NCBI RefSeq assembly: GCF_016906535.1
Contig: NC_057382.1
Coordinates: 1,736,001 to 1,800,000 of the forward strand
Direction: 5' to 3'
Source: Rhizoctonia solani
Lineage: Eukaryota; Basidiomycota; Agaricomycetes; Cantharellales; Ceratobasidiaceae
DNA: 64,000 nucleotides
Under the pieces are notes generated by a model that worked only from the letters and a program-made list of their open reading frames with translations, was not told where the DNA came from and ran no database searches. Below, piece after piece: positions 50,075 through 62,300 of the stretch (its first letter is position 1; each line of letters begins with the position of its first letter). The translations under genes and the position numbers were made by a program.

Positions 50075-50780
50075 CGGATAGGGAGAACCCTGATTGTAAG
50101 TGCAACTTAGTTGCAACCCAAGAGCAAATTCTAATCGATCCTTTTTCAAGTCCGCTATATCTATTAATGATTGTAGTTCAAGAAAGCCTCATTGTACTTT
50201 TATTTGTTCCCACGGTGTTTATATGAGTGTTAAAATATGCAAATGCTTCTTAATTGGTACAATCGGTACGGATTCTATTCGTTACAAGGCCTACCAATTC
50301 AAGGCAAGCGCATTGTTTATCTTAGAAGATAACTCGAGCTTCTCCAGCTCTTGCTTTATCTATACTGCAACAAAGTTATACCTGATTTGGTCTTCGCATA
50401 AATCGAGGCTAAGAAATGTGGCCTACTCATATGGAGATATATAGTTTATGTAATGATCCGGGGAGGAAGCAGTCGACTTGCCACGCCATCCTTCCAAGCC
50501 TCTGGAGAGCCACCATCCCCAGCGCCCTTGGTTCCTCACATTTCTTAGGTTTTCGGGAATGGATGTTTTGAATTAGGCACACTGGATATCTGTTATATCA
50601 GCACGATCGTCACCACCTGAGATTTTCCAGTGGTGATCCCATACTAGCCACCCATTGCCCCGGATCGATCTCGTTTGGAAAAGTGTAACCAATCTTACAT
50701 TCATTGGGGCTTTAAAACCACGCAGTTGCCCCCCGCATTCTTACCGCCTATTACTTTCGAAACGACCCGAACGGAGCACG
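50075..50780. other. Intergenic region between the permease and the CCCH gene
   Basis: I see no gene in this 0.7 kb. It holds the permease 3' flank and the promoter of the CCCH gene. Confidence 0.5.
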
Positions 50781-53094
50781 ATGGGGGATCCAGTTTTCGC
50801 CTCATGTAACAATCCCGGTAGGCGCCTTTTGGTTGGCGGGTCAACCAATTCTCATCGTGTTGAAATTTTGATTAGATCACTCGTGTTTGATTCAGACCAT
50901 CGCAGGTCAGTCGGTGAGATATTTTTACCTATCACCAAAAGAGAAATAAACTAACGCGACCACTATCAGAGGCTAATCATCGACTTGTTCGCGAAAATCC
51001 AAGATCTTGAGAAAAAACTTGAGACTGCGCGAGATACGATACGTAGCCCTGCCGTGCCCCCCTACCCAAGTATCCAAGGAGCTGGCGTTGCGCCTCCGAG
51101 TATGTCGTCACATTTGTACTTACGCCCGTAGCCCCTTACTAATAAATTGACTGCAGGAAGAAACCATACAGATGAATACAACCGGCCATCATCTACGCCA
51201 GTTGGAAGTACTGCACAACCCACCTATGAAGACAACAAAGCCCAGACGCAAGGTCAAGTTTGCAAATATGGGTCGAGATGTACACGGTATGTTTACAAAA
51301 CTTCACTACAATCTGATTGCCTTGATTTATTCTTCAATAGTGAACAATGCTGGTATAATCACCCGGATCCAACTCCCGCAGGGACTTCGACCCCAGGCTC
51401 TTTGAATCCAACTCAAGCTCAACCCGACGAACGCCCAACAAAGCGCAACAAAGAGTGCAAATTCGGAGTTGACTGTACACGGTAAACACCTCATATTTAC
51501 CCAAGAATGCTCTTTTTTTCTGAACTGGGCAAACGTAGCAAAGAGTGCTGGTTCGAGCACCCACCTGGCTGGTCACCTCCCGACTATGCGGATCGAGATT
51601 CGCAGCCGCAAAAGAGCCCGACGCCGAGACTCAAGCCACCGATGCATCTAACTGGGCAAACAACCAGGACCCGAGTGGTTGGGATACCCAACCTACACAT
51701 GATTGGGGTACTCCAGCCGATAACACCTGGGGTACGCCTGACATGGGGCGGAGAAATCCATCTGAATCCAACTGGAGTTCTCACCCGAGTGATCGACCCA
51801 AGTCTTCTGTCAACAATTTTAGGTCAACGCCAACTAGCACATCTCGCGAAGGGTCGGTTTCCACTTCCACTACCAATAAATCTCAAGGCCAGAAGCGCAA
51901 GGCACGAGGAAATGGCCACAGAACTGACTCTGCAAGTGTCACAACCAGATCTACCCCTATGTCCCCACGTTCTCTAGCCCCTACTCCAATGTCAACACAC
52001 GTCGAGTCTGTCCCCCTCCAGTCGTTATTGTCCCCTTCAACTCAGCCCAAAGACCCTCTCTTGCACAATGGATCCAATGCCAATGATGAAACAGTATGTT
52101 CGATTTTTCTGTTCAACACTGCCGTCTGACCAGATCACTAGAATACACCTCTGGAGCAGTCAGACCCTTTGCCAGCATCTGAGCCAGAAGCTCCTGGGAC
52201 TCCTAAAGCTTCATGGGCCGACGAGCCCAATATTGACGTAGTCTACTACCCCGACCCGCCTCTTAATCTTGACGAAAATCAACAAACTATTCCTGAAGAT
52301 AAGAACACAGATATTCGTGGAGACCAGCCCATCGAATCGTTTGATTTGGATCAATTTGCCCCAAGTGATTTATACTCTTCTTGGGGGGTCACCGCACCTT
52401 CTGCCTCCGACTGGGGCATGGATCCAAACGAATATCCTGACCCAACCCCACCGAACAAGAAATCGAAGTCTAAAGGCAAGCAGAAGGACAGTTCTCAAGG
52501 TAGCAATGGTAAGTCGATCTACGTAGACAACTATGTCTGTATCTAAATCCAACTATCTAGCCAGCCGTTCCACGAATGGTTCGTCAAAATCCGCGGCGCA
52601 ATCCGAAACTAGACTGTCATCGACGAACAAATCCAACGAAGCTGAGCGAACCCCACAGCCCACTCCTGTTGAACCCCCGCAAGGTACGTGTAACCGATCT
52701 TTTGACCAGTGCATACAGCCATGTACTAACTCGCAGCTCAGGGGTTCCTCAAGATGAGATTCCCGACTGGCTGCTTGGAGTCGATGAAGATGCACACGCC
52801 ACGTTAGGTATCCCTCGTGTGCCATCCCCCAATCCGGAGGTTGCTTCAGCCCCTCCTCGACTAGCTCCCACCAACCCTCCCCCTCGTCCACCGCTTAGCA
52901 AGTTAGCGGGAGAGAACTTCCCCGTACTGAACGGCTTCGTACCCCCTCCTCGACCACTAACCAAGGACGATACACCATCCCAACCGACCTTCACTCCTAG
53001 ACCCGTCGGATGGAAAATTACTCGTACGTCGGACGCGTCTTCTTCCAGATCTGGAAAATCTGGCAAAGGAAAGAATGGCTCGGACAAGAAATAG
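50781..53094 (+). CDS. CCCH protein with two Nab2-type zinc fingers, frame interrupted
   Basis: Nab2-type fingers have the pattern CX5CX4-6CX3H and bind polyadenosine RNA. The start at 50781 gives MGDPVFASCNNPGRRLLVGG. A short coiled coil follows an intron (LIIDLFAKIQDLEKKLETAR). Finger 1 is CKYGSRCTR, an intron, then EQCWYNHP. Finger 2 is CKFGVDCTR, an intron, then KECWFEHP. The long remainder is low-complexity: tryptophan repeats such as DWGTPADNTWGTPDMG, acidic blocks (DEPNIDVVYYPDPP) and proline-rich stretches. It ends at 53094 with KSGKGKNGSDKK. Frame changes of one base occur near 51570-51640 and 52739-52747 (GGGG in the family frame). It converges on NAB2 over a 487-base gap. I do not recognise a named family. 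Confidence 0.7.
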
Positions 53095-53581
53095 TCCAAA
53101 TCAACCAACCAAAGAATTAAACGATGTATTTCAAGAGTACCCCAGCTCTCACTCATGTCCTGAATGAAATAGGGTTAACTCAAGTTTGCCCGCACCATTT
53201 GTTTGTCGCTATCGCTATTCCAGCTTTTACCCCCTCTTATCCAGAGGGGCTTTGCCCTCCCCTGGTCGTGTTTCGTGCTATGTGTATTTGTGCTACCACC
53301 ATCATATGTATCCGGACACAAGCATGTTATATCAACACTATCAAATACTATTGATCTCACATCTCGCTGAGTTAACTTTCGAGCATCACAAAGTAATGAG
53401 GGATAACGTTGGCACGAGACTAGGCCTCGCTTTAACTATATTGGCGCCATTCATCCACCCCAAAGCCCATTTCTAGTTCGCATCATACATGATAGGTTAT
53501 GAGATCGAGAACAAAGCAGAAAAACCATTACATAGAACACCAGACTATATAGACCAATTCCAGAAGTGATGACTTCTTGTT
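53095..53581. other. Convergent 3' gap between the CCCH gene and NAB2
   Basis: I see no gene in these 487 bases; it is the shared 3' region of two convergent genes. Confidence 0.5.
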
Positions 53582-55697
53582 TCATGCGCCAGCAAGCGCG
53601 GCCTCTACGTCGTCCTCGTCCCCACCATTCTCGCTTTCAGTCTTCTTAGTGCCATCGGCGTTCGTAACAGGCACTCCGCCTGGCCCAAATTTCTTGGACA
53701 CTGGCCCACTTTGCATCACGGGGACGGGAGCATTTGCTCGGAAGGTCATTGACTTGTGCGTCGATTTTTGAGGTGCAGAGCCGGGAAGGACCCGACCTGG
53801 AGGGTGGTCGAATGTGCAATCCGCACTGTGTTCATTGAAATAGAGAGATTAACGATGCGCAGGGAGGGTAGGTAACCGTATATGGAAATGAGCAGCCGAT
53901 AATATGAATAAATCAATACGCAGTAATCAGCAGGAATGAATTCCGACGTACCGTGTACAATTGATGCCAAATCGACACGGTTTCCCCCCCTTTTGTGGAT
54001 GAACAAACGCACATCCTGGTCGTGTGCACGCAGCACCAAACTTGCATGGTATACCACCCGTTGGCGCACTTGATCTTGTCTGAGGAGCTGGCACTTGCAC
54101 AGGGACACCTAATGCCAGTACAGGGTAGGTCAGTGGACGTGAATGACAATTGACTATGATGGATCTCACCATTGATGGCCGCAGGGCTGGGATGACCCTT
54201 GTTACAATCTGCATCCTTGCATTCCAGTCCCTTTTCGCAGTACTCGCTACTAAGTACTAGACCACCCTCGGCAGACGGATGCGAGTATCGACATGCTGCA
54301 TTGGTACATTTTATTCCGAATTTGCAGAGGGTCGGCGATTGAGGGCGAGTAGGGACATTGAGAGGAACTGCGGGCTGAGGAGGTCTAGGTTGAGGAGATA
54401 CGATTGGCTGGTTCTGTTGGGAAGATTGGTGTTGTGGAGGCTGCTGCGGCTGAGAGGGACCTTGTTGTGTACCTCCTATTTGCGGCCGATCTCCCATATT
54501 ACCTCCGCGTCCTCCACGACCCCTTCCCCGCCCATTGGTATTAGGACCTTGACCATGCCCATTGGGAAACCCGAAGCCGGGGGCTCCAGGGTTCATCATG
54601 TGTGGGCCACCTTGAATCATTCCCATGTTCGCAGCCATCTGGGACATGAGCGCCATCTGATTCGCCATAATCTCTTGGAACATCATCGGATTTACACCGC
54701 CCATCATCTGATTCATCATCATCTGCTGTTGCTGCTGTTGCTGTTGCTGGTGATGGTGTCCATTCATGCCCATACCCCCGCCACGACCGCCCATCATCCG
54801 ACCACCATGATGCCCACCACGCGTGACCGATTCAATCTGCGCTTGTACGTGGTCGAACCCATTACCACCGTGCCTACGTGTCTCACGTGGTTCGACACGA
54901 TCAAGTAAGCTTCGGACTGGTTGTGGTTCATTGCCAGACTGGCCGTCACGCATGGCGCGAGGTCGGTCTGGAAGGTCCGTAGTACGACGAGCCTTGGAAG
55001 CAGGAGAGGGTGAACGCCCATCGGCACGTCGTTTGTTGCCAGGTGAAGGCGCTCCAGCGGCGTCACTGGGGCCGGGAGGAGTCGATGTTCTGAAATATAG
55101 TAAGACAATAGATTCAAGCTTATGATTAAGAGACGTACGATTGCGCATCTGGCACACTTGGTTGTGCTTCACCAGCCCCTCCGGTGGAACCACCAGATAT
55201 CTTGGCAATTTCGTCGAAGAGCCAAGAAGTAAAAGAAGTATCTACAAAAATGACATTAGGTTACGATCAAACACGGGCAGCAATACAAGTACCATATTCT
55301 GGGCCCACCACTGCACGATGTTGTTAGATTTCCGCACAGTTCAATAGGTTTTGAAACTTACAATCGATAAGTTCGGCGGTAATCTGTTCTGAAGGCGAAG
55401 GAAGGGTAAGATACGTGTGTGGAAAAATCAAAATAAACAAACCCACCAGCAGTTTTCGAGTTGATGAGCATTATCGTAATATACTCCGCCATGACCATGT
55501 CTGAGCTGGGTGAGCAAGATATCGTATACCTAACACAAGGCACTCACCAGACTCATCGCTATACCCTTTGGCCACGAGTTCCTTTTGGATGGCAGACTAA
55601 ATAATGACGCAGTGAGCAAAACATTAATCTCATCACTAATTTACTGTACCTGCAAGGCCGTGGCCTGGGGAGCTCCCATAACCAAATCAGATCCCAT
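53582..55697 (-). CDS. NAB2: NAB2-like nuclear poly(A)-binding protein
   Basis: Nab2 binds poly(A) tails in the nucleus and helps control tail length and mRNA export. The start at 55697 gives MGSDLVMGAPQATALQ, followed by the N-terminal helical domain split by introns. Then come a basic linker, RGG-like repeats (GGRMMGGRGGGMGMNG), a glutamine run beside methionines (about 54715-54760), and four CX5CX4CX3H fingers: CKFGIKCTNAACRYSHP, CEKGLECKDADCNKGHP, CKFGAACTRPGCAFVHP and CRFGINCTR, an intron, ADCTFDHP. The C-terminus is EDDVEAALAGA with the stop at 53582-53584. The exons join in frame. Yeast Nab2 has seven fingers; the four seen here may be all of them in this lineage. Confidence 0.85.
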
Positions 55698-56757
55698 AAT
55701 TCCAGAGAAATTTCAGATGAAAATTGGGTGTATAAAGAGTCCTTGGTGATGGTTCACAACACCAGTGGCGCGGAGACCACAGAACTCGACACAGCCACGC
55801 TTTCAAAGCACAAATTGATTGGTCATCATTGCCACCTGACTAGCCACTGCGCTCACGAATTTGGTCCCTGCCCTCATATGGGCATGGAATATCTATTCAA
55901 GTTATACATTTACTTTAATGCAATTGCATGATAGTGAACGATAGGATTTGACACATATACGGTAAGGTGATGCATTGCATGCTTTCTCACTTTGAATGGG
56001 GAGATCTTGAATCTAAATGCAAAAAAGGGCCTGACCGACATCTACCTAACTTTTTGAAGGGAAAAAATCATTGAATTATACGATACTTTGGGGCATAACA
56101 CCACGGTACCATGTAGTAAATTGTAAGCAGATGTGCGGACAGGACAGACACCAGCAGGAGTTGAGATCAGGATGAGGTCAGGAATAGTGCAACAAGCAAG
56201 AATAAAGCAATAATAGGCTGGAAGCGGCAAGAGATGAAACAGAAGGCGGAAAAGAAGGATGATAGCCATCTATCCGACTATGTCCGCGAAGTGGCCGGCG
56301 GCCTTGATGAAATCAAATCGGGGGGGGGGGGGGAGAGGGTAGTGTACGAGTAAAGAAGGGAAAATTTAGACGTGGGGTGGGGTAGGTCTGTCGTCGGCTT
56401 GCATGGCGCAGGCACTTCGGGAGGTAGTTTGTTTACCTTTCAACTTGCCCGACTCTTTTACTCGTGTAACGCTCGCTCCCGCCTATCGCTAGCACGTATT
56501 TTTACTGCGTATGCGCCATAATCACTGGGCGCCCTGCTGGCTTTCATTGGCTCAATGTATCCAATATAATCCGCCAGCAATAGCACGCTCACTAACAAAG
56601 ACCTAGACCACATTAGAAGCCTCAAGCAAGGCAGAAAGGATATACGTTGTGTCATCATACGTACTGAAACAAACATACAACAGACAAGCAGAGATAACCG
56701 CACAAATTAAACAATTCCGAATACAATCTATCGTCAATCAAAGCGAGAACGCGATCA
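55698..56757. other. Gap between NAB2 and the P-loop ATPase gene
   Basis: I see no gene in this 1.1 kb. It contains the NAB2 promoter (minus strand), a run of G near 56321-56332 and the 3' flank of the ATPase gene. Confidence 0.45.
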
Positions 56758-59300
56758 CTAGAAGATTTTCCATCTGGATCCGCCTTTGTCGACCATGACC
56801 CGGATACGGTCACCACTTTCCACGTCCTTGAACTGCGGAGGATAGTTAGCAGGCGATGGGTAGACATGTGACAAGGCTCTTACAGTAAGTTCTCGAGTGC
56901 GATGCAAGCTTTCGATCTCATCAACGCGGTCGCGCACTCCTTGGAGAAGCTCATCGAACCCTTCTTTACTCACGACCTGTCTAGCAGCTTCCAGAGTGAG
57001 CATAGAATCCAACCGGACTTTGTGCTTGGCCTATGAAGCAATTGGCGTTAAATAATCAGTTATCCTCCCACCTATCCTTGTGCTCACATCAATGGATATA
57101 ATATTCAGGTGGTCCAACTCTGATTGAGAGTCAGTCGTACAAGCATAAACGCGTCAGTAACCGAACCTACGATTGATGAAATCGGGACGCGTCATGATCT
57201 GCCTGCATTTATAGTATGAGATCCTGGGCATCTCGACGGGCTTCCCTTGATTTTCGGGGTCATTGGCTTTCCGTTCCCAGCGCTCAACAAACTCGCGCAG
57301 CAATAACCAAGTACAGCTCGACCATTTTTGCTGTAGTTGGCAGAGTTAGTAAAACGTTGGATTCAATGTCCCCAAGGTCGTACCTCATCCATAACGTCGT
57401 CATCACAATCAGGAATCAATCCAGTGTTGGTCAGTAACCACGCCTTTTCCCCTTGCTTCAGACGTTTGATGGAATCTTCCATCTTTCTTTCCGTCGACCG
57501 AGCCAGTCGGCTCATATATGCCAGCCTCCCGCCTATCCAGATCATATTAAATGTCAGACATGATAAATAGCCCGATAAATAATATATACCAGATGCTGCT
57601 GCTGCGTCTCGAAGGGTCTGCTCTGACTCGCTCTCTTCCTGGCTCTGATTCTGGAGCGTATCTTGGCGGAGTTTTAGGAATGCCCTATACGCAGCATCGG
57701 GGCCCAGATCTTTGACTGCGTGAACATGCATGCGATTCGCAATTTGGCCTGCAGTACTATTGAATATAACGGATTACGGACAGGATGTGTGATGGCTTAC
57801 GCATGACAGGATACGGCCAGAAGTCGTCGCTACGCATACTTGAACAACTTGATTTAACGTCTTCCAATCAACACACCTTAGGAAAACCATTGTTCCAATA
57901 GCTAATTGGATAATTAGTGCTAAAATATGGCGATGGACATAATCGCACTGACATCTTTCGGCCCAACTTTCGGCTCTCTGTTGTAGCTGCTGCAGTAGGA
58001 GCCTGCCTTCATCATCGTTGTTGAAAAGGTGGATATTGTTGATCACTAGTACAATGGGGCGCCCTGTCCTCTTGGCTCTTCGGAAAGCGACTTTTTCGAG
58101 TTTGTTCATGGCTACAAACACAATGTTAGAAAGAAATTAAACCCAAAGAATAGAATACTCGCCTCGTTCAATGTCAAGTCGAGGACCACCTGACGTTGTG
58201 CTCTTGAGCAAAGTTCACTGTAACATTAAACGAACTTACCTTCGCGAGGATCACGCCTCTGGAATAGTCCTGTCTGAGAATCCTCATTGTACTCGTAGTT
58301 CAAGGCTTTTCCTAAACGGAGTCTAAATTGTAATTTAGCGATCCAACCTAGGCTGTCAACAACTTGAGAAAATATACCGGAAAACCTCCAAGTCGGGATG
58401 CGCTTCACAGATAGCGACCCCATCCGCGTCGACCTTCTTCATCGCGTCGAGTACCATTGTCGCTTTTCCAGAGCCCTGTTGTCACAGTTCAGATTTGGGG
58501 TTTGAAGTTGATTGTTAAATATTCCGCACCTTGGGCCCCATGAATAAGTGATAATGACCACGATCCTTCCCTTCCATAATTGAATCAACAATCTTTTGCT
58601 CATCACGCTTCATGTGTCTGCTGGACTGCGGAAGAATGGGTATACCTTGGGTATATAATTTTAGTTTAATACCAACACCAGTGCCCGTGCTAACGTACCG
58701 TCCTCATCTACTTCATTCGTTGAATGAGGCGACTGACTGAGCCATTCTAGAGCTGGATCATATCCAGATTCGAACGCCTTCTCGATCTATATGCAAGGTG
58801 AGCTGAAGAATAGGCAATATACATAACTGAGCACCGACCTTGTTTAAGACATTGGCTTTGTACCATTCTATATACGCAACTCCACCCAAGAAGACTGTAT
58901 GTGCCCAAATGAACAACTCCATAACGTAACAACACGAGCACTCTCGTTACTACTTACCAACCGAGATACCGATCAAAGTGGTAATGATCGCGTCAACTCC
59001 TCCGGACCCGAACCCAAACATCCCTATGCCCGTGCCTGGCAAACTAACGGGATTAACAATGCCAGTGTCGGCGTGTTTATGAGCATATTCTTGCTGCGAC
59101 GGCTTTGGTTCTTTATTTTCTATTTGATCGACTGGGTGTTGTTGCTTGAGTGGTAGCATTCTCGCAAAGAAACGGGGGAAAAGCTTGAGTCCCCGTTGTG
59201 AATTGTATATATTTCCGGCGACGCGTAAAGGAGCTGCGCCAGGTCCCCGTGCCCTCCGTAGAGCGAGCATCCTCAATCCTACGCGCGTTGTGCTCAACAT
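56758..59300 (-). CDS. Mitochondrial-type P-loop ATPase of unknown function
   Basis: I recognise this as a conserved fungal AAA-type P-loop protein without an assigned function. The start at 59300 gives MLSTTRVGLRMLALRRARGP, an arginine-rich, serine-rich stretch typical of a mitochondrial presequence. A membrane-like segment follows (GGVDAIITTLIGISVG and FLGGVAYIEWYKANVL). The Walker A motif is GPK, an intron, GSGKATMVLDAM. Further blocks are RLGKALNYEYNEDSQTGLFQ, NKLEKVAFRRAKRTGRPIVL and VINNIHLFNNDDEGRLLLQQ (Walker B-like), then SDDFWPYPVM. C-terminal blocks are AAYRAFLKLRQD, RLAYMSRLARSTERKMEDSI and GDRIRVMVDKGGSRWKIF. The stop is at 56758-56760. The first in-frame codons upstream of 59300 do not begin with ATG. 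The exons join in frame. Confidence 0.75.
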
Positions 59301-62300
59301 GTTGGCCAAATCAGATGTGAATGAGTGATGGTTTTTCTAAAAGGCCGAGGGCAAGAAGCAAATTGCCGGGGAAGGAGTGTGTCTATAAAAACGTGATACC
59401 AGCACGTAGTCAATAAGTGTTTAAGGGCAAGGCACAGTCCATTGTTCGAGCCACTGGCGATCAAACACAGCCATATCACGTGGCTGAATAACCGGATCGG
59501 GAAATACTTCCCAATGCAGCCGGTCTATAACACTTCCACTCCGGCGATCCCCTTACCGCAGCTACCTCACCCTGCGCAGTCAGTCTAGCACTTGATAATA
59601 CTCGCTTCCTATTTATTTCACTATACCTGTTCTCTTATGCCCGCAGAATGTAAATCCCGAGCATAGTTGCAGCACCGCCTACAGCACTATTGGTGGCCAA
59701 AAGTATCCGAGTGCTACAAACTCAGCAGTAGTGTCGCTTGAATTGCTATTCATATACGTCAATATTAGGAGGTACTTGTTGATCTGAACTACATGAGGCA
59801 CGATTATTTACTTACTCGCAGATATCTCGAACATTGTGAACACGGGGAAGGGCGCGAAACCCCGTAGTTTCATGCGAAGATAGAGGAATTTGTGCCTATT
59901 AAATTTAAATTTAAATTGAAGAGTTCCAACATGATCTACAGCTTGAATGAGTAGGTTCGCTCAGTTATTGTTGAGTAATGCGTCCCGTAATATGCATAGA
60001 ATTTATATAGTACTGTATGAAGTACGGTGGATCTCCTTCCTTGGATCAAAGGTTTTGATATTAAGCTCGATAATAGCTCAATGAATCCGCTTACCACAAG
60101 GTATGTGCTGTAGCACAACTCTTCGCTTTATAGATTTTAATTAATATGTACCATTGAAATTCCGCCTCTACCCCCACATAAGACTGCGGAGGTTCGCGCT
60201 CTCCCGTATACAGTGCACCAAGGATATCTGCGAGTATTTAGGTGCATTTGTCCTACAGTGCCCATCTCAAAGAATTTCATCACAACCTTGACGCATATAT
60301 CTATATAGGTACGACTGCTAAGTTTGTAACCTGGGGATATCTTTGGACATGACGGAGTGCGGATGGTTCTTACACCATAGTTGGCTAGGCTAGAAAGCGC
60401 CTCTATCCGGGAAATCTGCTTGATAACCTTGCTCTAATCATTATATAGGGGAATCATGCCGGAACAACGATATGTGCACCGGCAACCCCGGCGCCGTACC
60501 TACTCGAGTCCGGAATCATAGCCCAGACGTCGGTGAGCACATTTCTCAGCGGCTACCAACCTATCATGCACTCTACGGCTTTGGCGATCAAAAACATATT
60601 ACCCGCATGTTGGCTTGATCCGACAATGCAGTTTAGTTTGGTAGTGCTATATAAGTTTTGCCGAAAAGCGCTCGTCGGGGCTCCGTGCCCGCTTACGCCA
60701 AAAAGCGAATCCTCGGCCCGAACCCGAACAGGTATTGGCAGGTGCTTCATGTTCATTTCGCCCCCTTTCATTGTACAATACCATGAACACAATTATCCGA
60801 CGATCGGAATGTACAAAAAACTGACGCCAATTACATTGCATGCGTCATTGGATTAATTTCGTCCACGAATCGCTCCATGGGACCAATTTTTGCTCGAGAC
60901 CCAGCTATACTCTGCACGAACTCATCCGGACCCGATCCAAGACGAGTCTAGCCATTCATCGATCAGAGATCGCCAGCGCTCGTTCGATTCCGGCTTCCCC
61001 TTGTTGAGGGTTGGGGCGCCAGTCAAGCGATGTTCTATCCGTGCTAGGCGCTTCATTAATCCCACCCTAGTCACGCCGAGGAACGGCCCATCAACAGCTC
61101 CTGAGCATTCCATTTCCACACCGACAAGAGCTATTCATTTATCATAGTCAGATGAGCGTCGGCGAATCCCAGATGGTGGCATGTATTCTCCGTGGAAACC
61201 AAGATCGCGAACTTGGCAAGCACTTGGTTTGACAGCTCATGAACCGAGGAAAAATCCGAGAGATATACAGGCACCGACTGGTCCACGTGAGGTTAATATC
61301 CTAATGGAGTATACTCATTCCGAGGCGCCCATGTTGATATTGGGCAAGTTCCGTACGCAGATGAAGAGCTTTTGGTCCGCGCATGCCGCATGGGCGCAAT
61401 CTTCTGAGGTCCCCAAAATTTTCACTTGGGCGTGCGTATTCTAAGCGAAGAGTTGCACCCCCGGGCGTGATTTCAGCGGAATGCATAGGGTGGCTGACAA
61501 TCAATCAGCCACAATGATACAGCAACTCAACATGCCAGCGAGAAAAAGCATGCTTGGACAAGGTCTAGGGTGTATGCTTCTGATAGCTTTCTGTGCCTTT
61601 CAGAGTGTGCCCCTAACCCAAGTAGCATATCACCCCAGCGACGTCACTGGGGTAGAATGCTTGTGACTGATTTCATTAATTAGTATCCTCGAGCATATTC
61701 GCAGGCATCGCGCGGTGTTGTAGACATCGCGAGGTATACACGAATGTCTATCATGGTTTCGATAGGCTCAATCACCAGCTCTCGTCGCTTAACCGGGAAG
61801 TGATGCTTTATCAAGCTGCCGGGTACAAGGCAGGATTCATCTAAAATAGGCAACCATCCGGATGATCTCGGCGGGTGGTAACGATAGCATCGGCTATCGC
61901 AACCCGGCCCTAACGGCCCAACGGCCTCAATCACAGAGGCTCACAGATACGGTTGGTTCAAACTCGACAGCCTCACCTCCTTCGCGATGTGCGCAACCCC
62001 TAGCTTCTCGATCGATCTTTATACAGTCGTTCATCATGCGCGGGTGAAGATGATGATGCATCGCGCAAGGGCGATTTCCGTACAGCAAGAGTAAAGGTGC
62101 GCATGAGACCCGATATAGGTCAGTAGAATCGTTCCGAAGCACATCCGAGTCCATTTGCGATTTACAGGGGGGAGGCGCAACAATGCGAATTCGTCAATTC
62201 CAGGCAACTGAGGCTCAAGCTAGACAGAAATGAGTTTCTGCGTTCGGCACCTCACAACAATAACATGAGCTAGATTAGGTCCCTTCTCTTCCCCCCCCTG

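Noticed and set aside
60890..61666. Series of 61-87 codon frames that might be a decayed transposon
   Set aside because: I found no reverse-transcriptase, integrase or transposase motif in any frame.
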